This document shows, piece after piece, positions 50,101 to 61,130 of a DNA stretch of 64,000 bases. Each line of letters starts with the position of its first letter. The stretch's first letter is position 1. The notes under the pieces were generated by a model, which was given only the letters and a program-made list of their open reading frames with translations, was not told the origin of the DNA and made no database searches. Source of the stretch: Eretmocerus hayati (Eukaryota; Arthropoda; Insecta; Hymenoptera; Aphelinidae); the NCBI GenBank assembly GCA_029851415.1, contig CM056743.1:117954305-118018304 (forward strand), written 5' to 3'. A program made the translations under genes and the position numbers.

Positions 50101-50191
50101 ACCGATACCTCTTACGAAGAAAAACACTTCCCATATTGTATAAGCCATGTGCTTATACACTGGGAAGTGTTTTTCTTCGTCGGAGGTATCG
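50101..50191. repeat. Tight hairpin with about 42-bp stem
   Basis: ACGAAGAAAAACACTTCCCA and TGGGAAGTGTTTTTCTTCGT pair almost perfectly, as do GATACCTC and GAGGTATC outside them and GTATAAGC / GCTTATAC inside. The loop is about 5 bases (CATGT). It could be a miniature element or a small-RNA precursor. Confidence 0.8.
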
Positions 50192-51248
50192 ATATGTACA
50201 CGAACCCACTATTAGTAGTGAATAAAGAAAAATTCATTTTCATTGCTTAGTTTCAAAAATGATTAACATGGGTGACTTATGAGATGCAGTCATCAAGAAA
50301 CTGAATCCATAAATCAAAATCTGAAATCCTGACTGATATTATGGTCTATATTGAAGAGCTATTCTCCACCGCGCTAGGAAAAATCGATATAAGGTTGCCA
50401 TGGCAACGAGCAGCAATAGAGGCTGGCTTTGAGCAGGCAAGGATACATCTCAATACGGCGATGATCGTGGCCTTAGCTGAGCTCCGTTTTTTCACCCGCT
50501 TTCCGCTTTTCCTTTCACACAGACCCACACCTATGTCTGATATCTCCGTACCTATCAAACTCGACTACTCTCCCTCTCTACTCTTTCTTTCTGCCTCGTA
50601 TTTTGATGAGTTTGCCACCGTATATCGTTGGATTTTCTCCCGTCTTACATTTTTGAATATCTTTTTCCAACTAATTAAGGAATTAAATTACTGATATCTT
50701 AGTTCCCCCAATCAGTCGGAAGTGATCAAGAAGAGAGTTCAACTTTTACACATTGAGGATCCAAGTACCTGAAAAATGCCGGCCTACTGGATATAATTAG
50801 TAGCTCTGCCAAAAACAACGTAGCTAATATCTTCTATTACGTGGTTGCAATGTTGAAGAAGAGATCTTTTATTTTGAAAGACTGCTACGCTGTCTAATTT
50901 TCAAATGTTTGAGAACTATATGGCATTAAGATGGTTACATAGTTACTTATCTCAGTCGCGTAAATTGATTCCGCAAAGTCCTCATGGCCTTTTAAGTTTT
51001 TCATATCTTCTACGTTTTTCCACGCTGGATCTAATCTGTCGTCGATCGCAGACTTATTGAATTGACTTTCGGAACTACAGTGCAGTTACTGTACGAATAC
51101 TACAGTTCTAGTGCTGGCAACTCACCGCAAACAAAATATTCCTCGTTTCATTCCGCATACTAAATATAAAATATTATATACGTGTTTCCATAGAAGTTTG
51201 CGATATTTTTCCATTGTATATCTATCTCATAATCTAGTTAAGCTACTC
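50192..51248. other. Unassigned intronic sequence
   Basis: An open frame at 50341-50694 (117 codons) is not recognised. Confidence 0.35.
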
Positions 51249-51350
51249 ATGTATAACCAGCATAGGGTGTTCCCCTAATATATTGTAATGGGTCTTTACC
51301 TGTGAGCAATCCTCAATAAATTGAATTGAATTGAATTGAATTGAATTGGA
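51249..51350 (+). mobile_element. LINE 3' end with TTGAA tail
   Basis: Sequence leading to CAATCCTCAATAAA is followed by about six TTGAA units (51321-51348). LINE copies commonly end in such a simple repeat. Confidence 0.6.
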
Positions 51351-51640
51351 TCCGAGTTAATTTGGAATCACTTGTAATACCTAAATATTTGACACTCCCT
51401 ACATTGGAGATGGTTTGGTTGTTAATAGTAATTGAGTATTGATTGGTTTTAATATTTTTCTTTGATATCATCAGTTAGTGTCATCTGCAAATTGATTCAT
51501 TTCTGTTTCAGGTAGGATCACCTCGTTCAAGTATAGTATGTAGATTATGTACAAAATTGAGCTTAGGGCGCATCCTTGAGGAACTCCGAAATGCCTCATG
51601 AATGGTCCTGCTCCAAGAGATCGAAGTGGGATAGCAAATG
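51351..51640 (-). pseudogene. Reverse transcriptase fragment of a Jockey-like LINE
   Basis: On the minus strand FGVPQGCALSSILYIIYI and FADDTN are the B and catalytic C motifs of LINE reverse transcriptase. After a break comes QYSITINNQTISNV and VKYLGI, the usual downstream motif. Only about 290 bp remain. Confidence 0.8.
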
Positions 51641-52561
51641 CGAAAAAGAGTGAATGTTGATGGGAGACGAGCTGAAGACCAAGTCCATGACACTGTTTCA
51701 CGTGACGAAAAATATCTAGAAAACCATGAAATCCTGGTATATATTCGCAGCATAGGCTACAATACGACGCAAAAAATTTCATGTCTAGGCAATCATGTTA
51801 GTGGAATAAAATTTTAGAGTGCCTTTGAAAGCTAATTCTTTTAGAAAAGTAGCTTCATTAGACATTTAAAATTTCAGAAAAAATGCATTTTGTCAAGAAA
51901 ATTTGAAAATATATATTTTGTTCGAAATTAACATTTTTAAAGAAAAATAAATCAGAAAATATATGTCAGAAAAACTGTCACCCTACCTCCTCAGTTAGAT
52001 ATATTGTTTTTATGAACCTTTCAATGACATCTTTGTCAATTTAAATTAATATCATTCCAGTATAAACCAAACGAGTGCACCAAAACACTCGCAGTTGAAA
52101 ACCTGTTCGTAACCTTCACTTACTGTAAGAACTTTGAAGGGCAAGATAGTGCTGATAAGACCGGGACTAATATCGCCTTGGGTCTTTACGCTGCGCGTGA
52201 ACACATTATCTCTGGTATTCATAGTCGGCTGTAACCCGTGGTTTACGCGGACGACTATGAATCCCAGTTTACATCTGCTTTCTACTGAGCAGTAGACTCC
52301 GCTGCGGCATCAGAATACTCGCACAAGCACATACCCACCATATACGTGTAGATTTCTGATTGCCTATACAATAGATTACTCACTAAACAATAAAAAACTC
52401 GGGCAGCGAAGATAAAACTCGGCACATTATTTGTGAATGCAGAGACCACGCGGCGGATGCTTATAGTAGGAAAGCCGACAGATCATACTGGCACTCAGCC
52501 TCTTGCAAAAACCCCAGCGCGCGGCTCGTCTTCTAGTATATTTGATGCAGAAATTTTAACA
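51641..52561. other. Unassigned sequence with a short hairpin
   Basis: ATTCATAGTCG at 52218 and CGACTATGAAT at about 52253 pair as a small hairpin related to the ends of 22388-22542. Nothing else was recognised. Confidence 0.45.
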
Positions 52562-52632
52562 GCATCGGTGGTTCAGTGGTAGAATGCTCGCCTGCCACGC
52601 GGGCGGCCCGGGTTCGATTCCCGGCCGATGCA
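52562..52632 (+). tRNA. tRNA-Gly (anticodon GCC)
   Basis: This is a 71-base cloverleaf. The acceptor stem is GCATCGG pairing with CCGATGC, followed by discriminator A. The D arm is GGTTCAGTGGTAGAA. The anticodon stem is CTCGC/GCGGG with loop CTGCCAC (anticodon GCC at 52594-52596). The T arm contains GGGTTCGATTCCC. It also holds the internal polymerase III boxes. CCA is not encoded, as expected in animals. The gene is antisense to Zswim8 within its intron. It looks intact and functional, but a tRNA-derived repeat cannot be excluded from one copy. Confidence 0.97.
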
Positions 52633-52636
52633 ACCG

Positions 52637-52640
52637 TTTT
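52637..52640 (+). terminator. RNA polymerase III terminator of tRNA-Gly
   Basis: A TTTT run starts 5 bases after the tRNA 3' end. A longer T run follows about 20 bases later. Confidence 0.7.
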
Positions 52641-52880
52641 GCAGAAATTTTCATTTTCTTTTTTTGCATGAATGTTGACGATACTGACCTCAACTCCACA
52701 AATTCATTGCTGCATCACAGTGAATATCAGATCGATTGGAAGCACTGGCATATCAAGAAATGGGGGGGGGGGGGTTATATATATACATATATCTCACACG
52801 GCTCACCCGTTAGAAATTCAAGTAATTGAGCTGAAGCAATTCTCCATAGAAATTCATTCACGGAAGAGTTATCGATAATA

Positions 52881-53840
52881 ATTGAGGGGGTGGGTGGAAA
52901 AAGGGCGTAACCGCCATTATGCCCTTTTCCCGGACATCGCTTTTTTTGAGCCCCTATACGACCAGGGTCTACCACCCACCGAAATCTATTTTTCGCAAGA
53001 CCCCAAAAACTGTCTGGCAGATAAAAGGGCGTAACCGCCATTACGCCCTTTCATCTGCACGATAAATGGGCGTAAGTGCGATGATAGACTGTTGAAAGGG
53101 CGTAACTGCTGTGATAAGATGTTAAAAAGGCGTAACTGCTGTGATAACATTTCAAAAGCAGGACTTAATTTTTTGCTCAGCCCAACAGGATTTGGAAAAA
53201 GGGCTTAAGTACCTAACTGAAAAGATTTGAAAGGGCGTAATTACTCTGTAACAGGGCGTAAGTGAGGGCGGATCTGGAAAAAGGGCCTAATTACCGAGGA
53301 AAATTTTTATAAAAATTCTCCAGAGCCTGGAAACGCTATTTCACCTAATAGAACGATGAGAACATGTTGTTTTACCTTCAAATTGAGTGTTTTTACCCTT
53401 CCCTAGTGAAAAAAATTTCTCGTCATTTTCACACGACTGATGGAAGCTTTTCGTGTCCATAGAACCATGGAGCATGAATCAAACCACCCCCTAGCAATCA
53501 GATATCTTCCGAAACATGCCCAGGAACACTCTCAAGGAATTTGAAGACGATTGGACTTGATCGCGAGATTTAATTCCACTTTTTGTGAAGAAGAAAGGCC
53601 GAAATTCGACCCTGTATTCGGAAAAAGGGCGTAATTGCATTTTTTGAAATTGCTGGAAAGATCTCAAAATCACATTTCATCCCCCGGCTCGGGTTGGGCT
53701 ATTTCGAGAATCTTATTTTCTTCGAAATAAGTCTGGTCAACTCGTCCAATTATGTCTGGAGCGGTTTTTATTAAGTTTTTATTGGTTTTCTCAAAATGAC
53801 CGTTTTGCAATTACGCCCTTTTTCCACCCACCCCCTCAAT
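52881..53840. mobile_element. TA-flanked element with internal GGGCGTAA array
   Basis: The ends begin ATTGAGGGGGTGGGTGGAAA and are inverted over about 30 bp, with TA at 52879-52880 and 53841-53842. Length is 960 bp. The word AAAGGGCGTAA, also present in both ends, recurs about ten times inside, mainly at 53020-53290, plus single sites at about 53041 (inverted) and 53625. No transposase frame is present. Confidence 0.85.
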
Positions 53841-53984
53841 TATCAATCGTGGTTGTGATTTTAATGCTGTTCTTGGACTATCCTTTTAAATATACTTATA
53901 ATTCGGTTAACGACGCGTTTTGGGCATCTAACTATGCCCTTCTTTGGGTTAAATATTCTAAAATCTGAAAATCTGGAAACTCCT

Positions 53985-54725
53985 CTCCGGCTGAAAAAAT
54001 CATGGTTTTATTGTTATAATTGTTTAAACAAATATAATTTGTTCATAAGAATGCGTAACGGGACTCGGCAACATTCAAGAGTCAATTCAATAACTTGATA
54101 TATACAGAAATTGGACAAAAAACTGTTAAAAGCAGCATACGTATAGCGTGCACTTGCCCCCAATCGCCTGGTCTGCGGCTCAATTTTAGCATTCTCTGGC
54201 TGGAAAATCGAAAATTTTGGATTTCTAGGATCTTCAAATGGTCCCATCATGAAGTGCACATCTTCCTCTTCAAGATGCGTTTGGGTTCATCTCGATAATC
54301 TTGCCAGAATGGAAACTACGTGAAAACTAAGAGGGGAAGCACTGGCCGCCCATATAATCCCATGTTAACCGCACCTGACGCTTTCTACGCGTTTACAGGC
54401 CGAGGACTGGATTTTTCGGAAAAGTTGTGATGACCTTTTCAGTGGGAAATTTTGTAATCTACAAATTTGACCCCCTCTAAGGCCCAAAGCCATTCCAACA
54501 TTTTCCGGGATCTGTGTTTTCCCCGAGAAATGCATATTTTCCAAGATATCGGTCAAAATTCCTAATTTTGCACTAAAAATTGTTAATAACAATGGGTTGG
54601 CGCGGGAAATCACCCAGGCGGCCTTGAAAAATCGGTTCAGCGGGTGGAAATGCATAAGAGACCATCAAAATTTTCTCTGAGAATTCATATGCATACGGGA
54701 GCATAGGTGGGCGCCCAGACTACCA
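53985..54725. repeat. Solo copy of the 59.4-61.1 kb arm repeat
   Basis: It matches 60416-61125 in the same orientation, from TCATGGTTTT and TTATAATTGTTT through AAAATTGTTAATAACAA to CATACGGGAGCATAGGTGGG. It is more diverged than the two arms are from each other. Confidence 0.75.
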
Positions 54726-57463
54726 GAGGCGTGTTCGAACTGATCGGGCTGTGGAGTGTTGTTGGGTGTGCATGATGCTGGGTGATTGAAATGTTTATGT
54801 GTAAGAGTGTGTTTGTGAATATTAGGGAAAAGTGGGGTTACTCAGCCGAAATCTATATTTGAGAAAAATTCGTTTAAACTATACTTGTAGTACATATGTA
54901 ACCCATACATGTTCGAGTTGAGGAAGTCAACGTCGCACTGGCGTCGCCGTGCTCATCAAAATTCAAAGATTCCGTAGCGCCTGTATTACTCGATTCACAA
55001 ATTCGTCACTTTTTTTATTTTCCGTAGTGAGACTCCTAATGCTTGCGGTCGGTTGGAAAAGGTTCATGTTAGAAAGAGGGTTAGTTATATAACAAGATAT
55101 GACGCTGTTCAGACCAAAGATGTTCTATGGAGATGCAAATAGTATATTTATTGATTTTTGGAATCGTGTCAAGTCAGAAGGCTCTTTGCGACGGTAAAAT
55201 TGTGTGTTATCATGATTGAACTTTTTGGGGGTCGTGACTATTGTGAGTTCTTCAACTATTAATGCTAGATAGATCTCAGGAAGAGCTTCAATTTAAGCTA
55301 TTACATGCTCCAACTGTGAAAATTCACTGAGTCATGATGAATTGACATATACCCGTTTTTACATGTGAAAGACATTGGTTTTCATAGATTTTTGCTATGT
55401 AGTGGTGAATTCATGAATTTTGAAAGTTTTTCTGCCTTTGACTCTATCTTTGTACAGTATCAATAATGTCTGTACTCCCAAATTCGTTCTCTCTTAACTT
55501 CTCCGAGTAAGATTTTTCACTCGAATTCCGAGTGAAAGTCCATTTCACTCGGTAAAGAGTCAGATATCGAAAAAATCAAAAATTTCACTCGGAAGTTCGA
55601 GTGAAATTTTACTCGGATGCAAGAGTGAGACGCTCAAATCAAATTTTAGGTTATGTTTTGCCGCTCGTTTGTTACTGATGGATCAATGCGTAGCTTACAA
55701 GGAGGAAAATAGTAGATTTCCTCGTTGAAAAACTGAGCCAAGAAATGTCAGTATCCTCTTCCATAAGTCTTATAAATGCACGTACAGACCAATATTATTA
55801 TATCATATTACGTATCAATTAATTAACCCTATTAATATAGAAGCAATGCCCTGTTACCGGAGAAATGTAGGTTTCACTTTTGTTATTTCTCGAGTTATTT
55901 CTTCACCCGTAACAATAGCTAGTTTTCATATTTCCATTTCCACTTACGACACGTATAAAGTTACACGGTGCATCATTTACATAACAGGGTGCTATGGACC
56001 TCAGATGTCAACAGCAGCAGTAGCCCAGTGGAGAAGCAGTCCGATTGACAACCGGACTGCTTCTCCACAATGCGACAGTTCTCACATTTTCTCATTCCAT
56101 GTAGCGCATACATATGATTTATATATAGCAGCTCAAGTAGACAACGAGTTGACATACATGTGGTGATCCATCACAGGATCAGTGGATAATAACTCACATC
56201 AATCACCTACGCCTTATGCTCATAATTCGTATGTGTCTCTATAATCCACAATAATCAATTTACTAATAAAAAAAATGAGACAAAACTCGAAATACTGTAA
56301 GTCGTGGAAAATTTGCAATCGAGTCATTATCACAATGATTCTGATAATATTGATAGTGGACTTCGTTCTGCAGATATAGTTGGAGTGAGAATGTTAACGT
56401 TTCGGACTACGAGAAATACTTGTCTTCAAGTGAAATGAATGAATCGCACACGAATCAGATAAAGGAGGGAAAAGTTTCCAGGGTTGACTAAAAGAAGAGC
56501 ATCCACGTGTTGTTAACTATATTCTCATACAATTTAAGAGTTGCGAAGAATTTGATTTGATGGAGAGTTCCTGAATACGCCATCGCTGCGTTTTTGGGAT
56601 AAGAGTAGGAGGTCAATTGCCTCTAGTAATCCAGATAGATGAAAACGAGTTGTATGGTCGTCACAATAATAATTAATGTTTTGTGAATCCTTGAAAGAAT
56701 GTCAACAAATTTTCAAACATGACATTGATCAGGAGAAACTCTGAAAATTTTCAAGGCACCTTGTTTCTTACAGCTATTCGACGATAAAAGAAAACATCGC
56801 AGAACTGTTAAGTTGCAACTCTCCTTCGAATTTTCCCGTGTAGCGTCAATTGCGGACGAGCCTCTTTAATTCCTTCCTTTACTTCTTTTTTCTCAGGAAA
56901 ATAACTTCTCCAATGAGGCTATTTCAATTGGAAACTCTATTTCAAGGACAAATTCTATCTCCGAGGGAATCATAAACAACACGCTTCCAAGTTCCTGGTT
57001 TTCTCAGCACTACATTACATTTGTGATCGTTAAGTTAGATCGATTTCAAAATTTTGATCTCAAGAAGGACGCATAGAGGCGTCCGAAACGATGTCTACTT
57101 CAAGATAGTAACACACTGGTCGAAAGCAAGAATTAGAGTATCTATATCGACTCATTACGATGTTCAATTCAGGGTAAATCGTTCAGCGGTCCAGTGGTAA
57201 GAAATGGGAAGTTCTTGCATATCGGTTCTACAAAGTATCGGAATAGCTTTGTACCTCTTTTACAGGTAATCTTATGACAGAAATTTTCCGAGGGCATCTG
57301 AGATGTTTCATAGAACTTTTATTCTCGAGTGCAATTCACTCAATATATGGAGTCAACGCCTGATTTCTGTATTGAATATATCATATTTCAGTATTCTCTA
57401 GCTCATCGAGATGCGCATTCTGGCAAATTCAAGGCTAAACTTATACAATGATTGCATACAAAC
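54726..57463. other. Unassigned intronic sequence next to Zswim8 exon 1
   Basis: A cluster of inverted TCACTCG / CGAGTGA words lies at 55517-55630. A perfect 16-bp hairpin lies at 56028-56068. No gene was found. The donor of the large Zswim8 intron is at the right edge. Confidence 0.45.
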
Positions 57464-57815
57464 CTTCAGGCGATCTCCTAGCCGCCCCGAAGTTGAGCAT
57501 GGGCTTCTTCCAGCCTCTCCAGTTGTTGCATATCGACTCAGGCTCGCTGCTCCAACTGCACATCGAGTCCTCCTCAAACCTGTCAGAGTCCTCGAAAGAG
57601 AATCTGTCGGTCTCTTCCCAGTCAAGAATAGGCCCAGCATTGGCCCCGGCACCAGCTGCCGCTGCGGCGTGCGCCACGGCAGCAGCAGCAGCCCGACTGG
57701 GACCGCCGGCATTTCTGGTCCCGTTGCCGGCTGCTGGACCGGGGCCTGCTGCAGCACCTCCGCCGCCACCACCGCCAACTACGACGGGCGAGCGAGCCAG
57801 ATTGCCCGCCAGGTT
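57464..57815 (-). CDS. Zswim8: ZSWIM8 (Dorado) N-terminal coding exon
   Basis: The last 53 codons (57623-57464) encode the diagnostic ZSWIM8 N-terminus: DWEETDRFSFEDSDRFEEDS, then SMCSWSSEPESICNNWRGW and KKPMLNFGAARRSPE. The acidic RFSFEDSDRFEEDS block is nearly invariant in animals as I recall it. Upstream the same frame stays open to a TGA at 57818-57816 and encodes a Gly/Ala-rich stretch, consistent with a real low-complexity N-terminus. There is no ATG in this frame before the conserved block; the first in-frame ATG is the methionine of EEDSMC. The true start may lie in an earlier exon joined by an acceptor such as GTCGTAG ending at 57779, or may be non-AUG. The exon ends with G at 57464, before GTTTGT. 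Confidence 0.9.
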
Positions 57816-58000
57816 TCAGCCCGCGAGCCTAGCTAGGCTCCCTCGCCCTCGCCCCCTTAGAAACGTTGGCTCCTTCGTGACTGTGGGTTCGTTGACGACG
57901 TAACCAGCGAGATCAAAAATGACCGTCGGTTCAGTTGCGAGCTAGCACGCAGCCCTTATTAATTTGACGGGATCCCCGTTGTGTTGTGCGTCTGCAAGAG
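57816..58000 (-). promoter_or_regulatory. GC-rich 5' region of Zswim8
   Basis: GC-rich sequence continues from the exon into this region and then drops to AT-rich intergenic DNA near 58000. A TCTCTTGCAG acceptor-like site (minus strand, ending at 57992) could define the 5' edge of the exon if there is an upstream untranslated exon. No TATA box is evident. Confidence 0.4.
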
Positions 58001-59385
58001 AAGTAGCAATATTTAGTTGATGCTTGCGAAGCGATAACGTTGAATTAGCAAACTAGGTTGATCCAATAAAAGCAAAATCATGGTAATCTTATCATGAATA
58101 CATTACAATGTATTCATTTTACAAAATACATTATCGGGGAGATCTTTAGCCACATATATTAAAAATCACTATTGAAAAAGATTAGTTCATAATAGTAACA
58201 TTTTTCGATGCACAAGATTTGGATCAAGAAAACTTCAGAAAAATTGTTCTAACTCAAGATTTTCATGGAAATATGGATATTTTTTTGTCGATGATCTATA
58301 ATCACTGTGTTTTCATGATCAAAACACCTTGACATTAACTTAATGGTATATATATACACCGCTTGCATTATAGTCAAGAGATCAAGAGATTGGGGGTTTG
58401 AGAATTGACATCTATTAAGTTCTCCAAGGCAATGCACTCCAAATGAAGTGGATTTGGGAATAATTGCTGGATAATTGTTCCATCGATCAAGAAAAATTAG
58501 AACTCCAAAAGCGTCGTTACCAAACTATTTGACGCATCATACTTAGAACTTTAATACCCAAAAATATGGAGAAATACCAAAAACATTCGACTTATTTTCT
58601 GTCACTCTTCCATCATTTGAGCTGTGCGACGTGTAATGAAGCCTAATCAGTCAAATTTCCTTCGTTCGGATGTCCTAAGAGTGAACACCAAGTTTGGAAT
58701 CGATTGGTTGATTTTACATAGACACTAGAGCCGATCTTGTGCGAGAAAGCACCCGAATATCAACAAAATGACGTGTCACCGTGATGACCCACCACAACAG
58801 ATTCTGTAACTTTGCCAAGAAGCATGTTTATAATGATCCAAAGTTGTAATATTTTTTTCGGAAGAAAATGTACACCGATTAACTCAGCCGTGACACGTAT
58901 ATTGGACGGTCTATCACTGCATTTCGAAAAGAAATCATTATTCCTGTTCTTATAAGCTTATACACTCCTCAGCGCATTCTGGATAGACTCGGCGATGAAT
59001 TTTATTTCATTTCTTACGTGAAAATGAAGAAATTGACTCATTACAGACTCATGTTCATCAACGGGAAAGTCAAGGAATCCCATTCAACCGGGAAAAATAG
59101 TGTTACTTGTGGTATGTTTTCACCATGGTGCATATAATAAAGATATAATAAGACGCATCTTCGGCTGAGGATGTACATCTGCTGCTCGCATAAGGTTGCT
59201 TCAATATAATTGAACTTCATCTGAAAAAGCCTCAGGATATCGAATCTATTTTGCTAAACCGTAAACCCAAAGCGATTTGGACCAGTGCGATTAAAGGTGG
59301 AGGGTATATAGCCTCTATGGCGTTCTTTAGCGTTTCTTTGTCGCGCTTCCACACATACAATTATGTTTCTTATAGCTTAGTCTGG
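58001..59385. other. Unassigned 5' flank
   Basis: AT-rich, with no recognisable gene or repeat. Confidence 0.4.
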
Positions 59386-61130
59386 GCACCCACCTATGCT
59401 CCCGTATGCATATGAACTCCCAGAGAAAATTTTTGATGGTTTCTCATGCATTTCCACCCGCTGAGTCGATTTTTCGAGGTTCCTTGGGCGAATTCATTTG
59501 CCAACCCTTTGTTATTAACAATTTTTAGTGCAAAATTAGGGCTTTTCACTAATATCTTGAAAAATATGCATTTCCCGGGGAAAACACAAGGGGTCAAAGT
59601 TGTAGATCGTAGAATTTTCCACAGGAAGGGTCTGAACAACTTTCCCGGGAAACCTAGTCCTCAGCCTATAAACGTGTGGAAAGCGTCCGGCGCGGTTAAC
59701 GTGGGCTTATATGGGTAGCCAGCGCATCCCTTCTCAATTTCCATATAGCTTCGATGATATCAAGAATATCGAGATGGAACAAAGCCCATTCGAAAGAGGA
59801 AGATGTGAACTTGACGAGAACACCATTGGATATCGAAGAAATCTGAAATTTTCGATTTCCCACCGAGAGACTACTAAAATCGAGCCCCAGACCAGGCGCT
59901 TGGAGACCAAGCACACGTCGTACGTTCGCTGTTATCAACAATTCTTCGTTGCATTCCTGTGTATTGAATCATTGAATTGATTCTCGAATGTTGCCGGATT
60001 CCATTATGCTTTACCATGAACGAAATCTATTTGTTATAAACAATTATAATAACAAAATCATATCTTGTTAGCATCATTATTGCACGCTCACAGCCGGAGA
60101 GGCAAGTATTTGATCATGTTTGAAAGTCCAATGATTTCTCACACCAAAACGAGTCGCCGAATTTTCCAGAGAAATTGTGGTGGGTGGGGGAAAATCGGGG
60201 GAATTAGAGGACATACGGGTGAAGTCTCAATCATAATGGTGCACTGTCTTTGATATGCACTGCAATTTCGGGATGATGTTCCCTACTTTCCACGATTTTC
60301 CACCACCTACCACAATTTCCCCGGAAAACTCGGCGATTCGTTCCTGTACATACAACTATTAGATTCGCAGAATGATTAAACTCGTATTTTTCAGCTGCGC
60401 GCGCAATTATTGTAATGCTGAAAAGTCATGGTTTTGTTCTTATAATTGTTTATAACAAATAGATTTTGTTCATGACAACGCATAATGTAATCCGGCAACA
60501 TTCAAGAATCAATTCAATGATTCAATAAACACAGAAATGAAACAAAGAATTGTTAGTAACAGCCAACGTATAACGTGTACTTGGTCCCCAAAGCGCCTGG
60601 TCTGGGGCTCGATTTTAGCAGTCTCTCGGTGGAAAATCGAAAATTTCAGATTTCTTCCATATCCAACTGGTGTTGTCGTCAAGTTTACATCTTCCTCCTT
60701 CGGATGGGCTTGGTTCCATTTCGATATTCTTGATATCATCGAAACTATATGAAAATTGAGAAAGGATGCGCTGGCTGCCCATATATACAAGCCCGAGTAC
60801 AAGCCCATGTTAACCGCGCCGGACGCTTTCCACGCGTTTACAGGCTGAGAACTGGGTTTCCCGGGAAAGTTGTTCAGACCTTTCCTGTGGAAAATTCTGC
60901 GATCTACAACTTTGACCCCTTGTGTTTTCCCCGGGAAATGCATATTTTTCAAGATATTAGTGAAAAGCCCTAATTTTGCACTAAAAATTGTTAATAACAA
61001 AGGGTTGGCAAATGAATTCGCCCAAGGAACCTCGAAAAATCGACTCAGCGGGTGAAAATGCATAAGAAACCATCAAAATTTTCTCTGGGAATAGATATGC
61101 ATACGGGAGCATAGGTGGGCGCCCGCAGAC
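59386..61130. mobile_element. Foldback-type element with about 680-bp inverted arms
   Basis: The left arm (59386-60063) and right arm (60416-61130) are inverted copies. They share CACCTATGCTCCCGTATGCA at the outer ends and TTATAATTGTTTATAACAAA near the inner ends. A spacer of about 350 bp has inverted edges too (GCATCATTATTG / CAATTATTGTAATGC). Long frames at 59446-59718, 59711-59980 and 60509-61063 are mirror images of the same repeat. A partial copy lies at 53985-54725. The target duplication is not clear. Confidence 0.82.

Larger units (their letters stand above)
1163..57463 (-). other. Giant Zswim8 intron (about 56.3 kb)
   Basis: On the minus strand the donor is GAAG|GTTTGT at 57463 and the acceptor is TTTGCAG ending at 1163. 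The exon phases agree (1 and 1), and the joined protein runs RRSPE-EKQQVATL without gap. The intron holds nearly all the transposons, satellites and short repeats listed below, in both orientations. The large inverted repeats would form long double-stranded stems in the primary transcript. No further Zswim8-like exon was seen inside it. Confidence 0.85.

Noticed and set aside
57398..57903. Long alternative frames (126-151 residues) overlapping Zswim8 exon 1
   Set aside because: GC-rich coding DNA keeps other frames open. Only the frame with the RFSFEDSDRFEEDS block is conserved.
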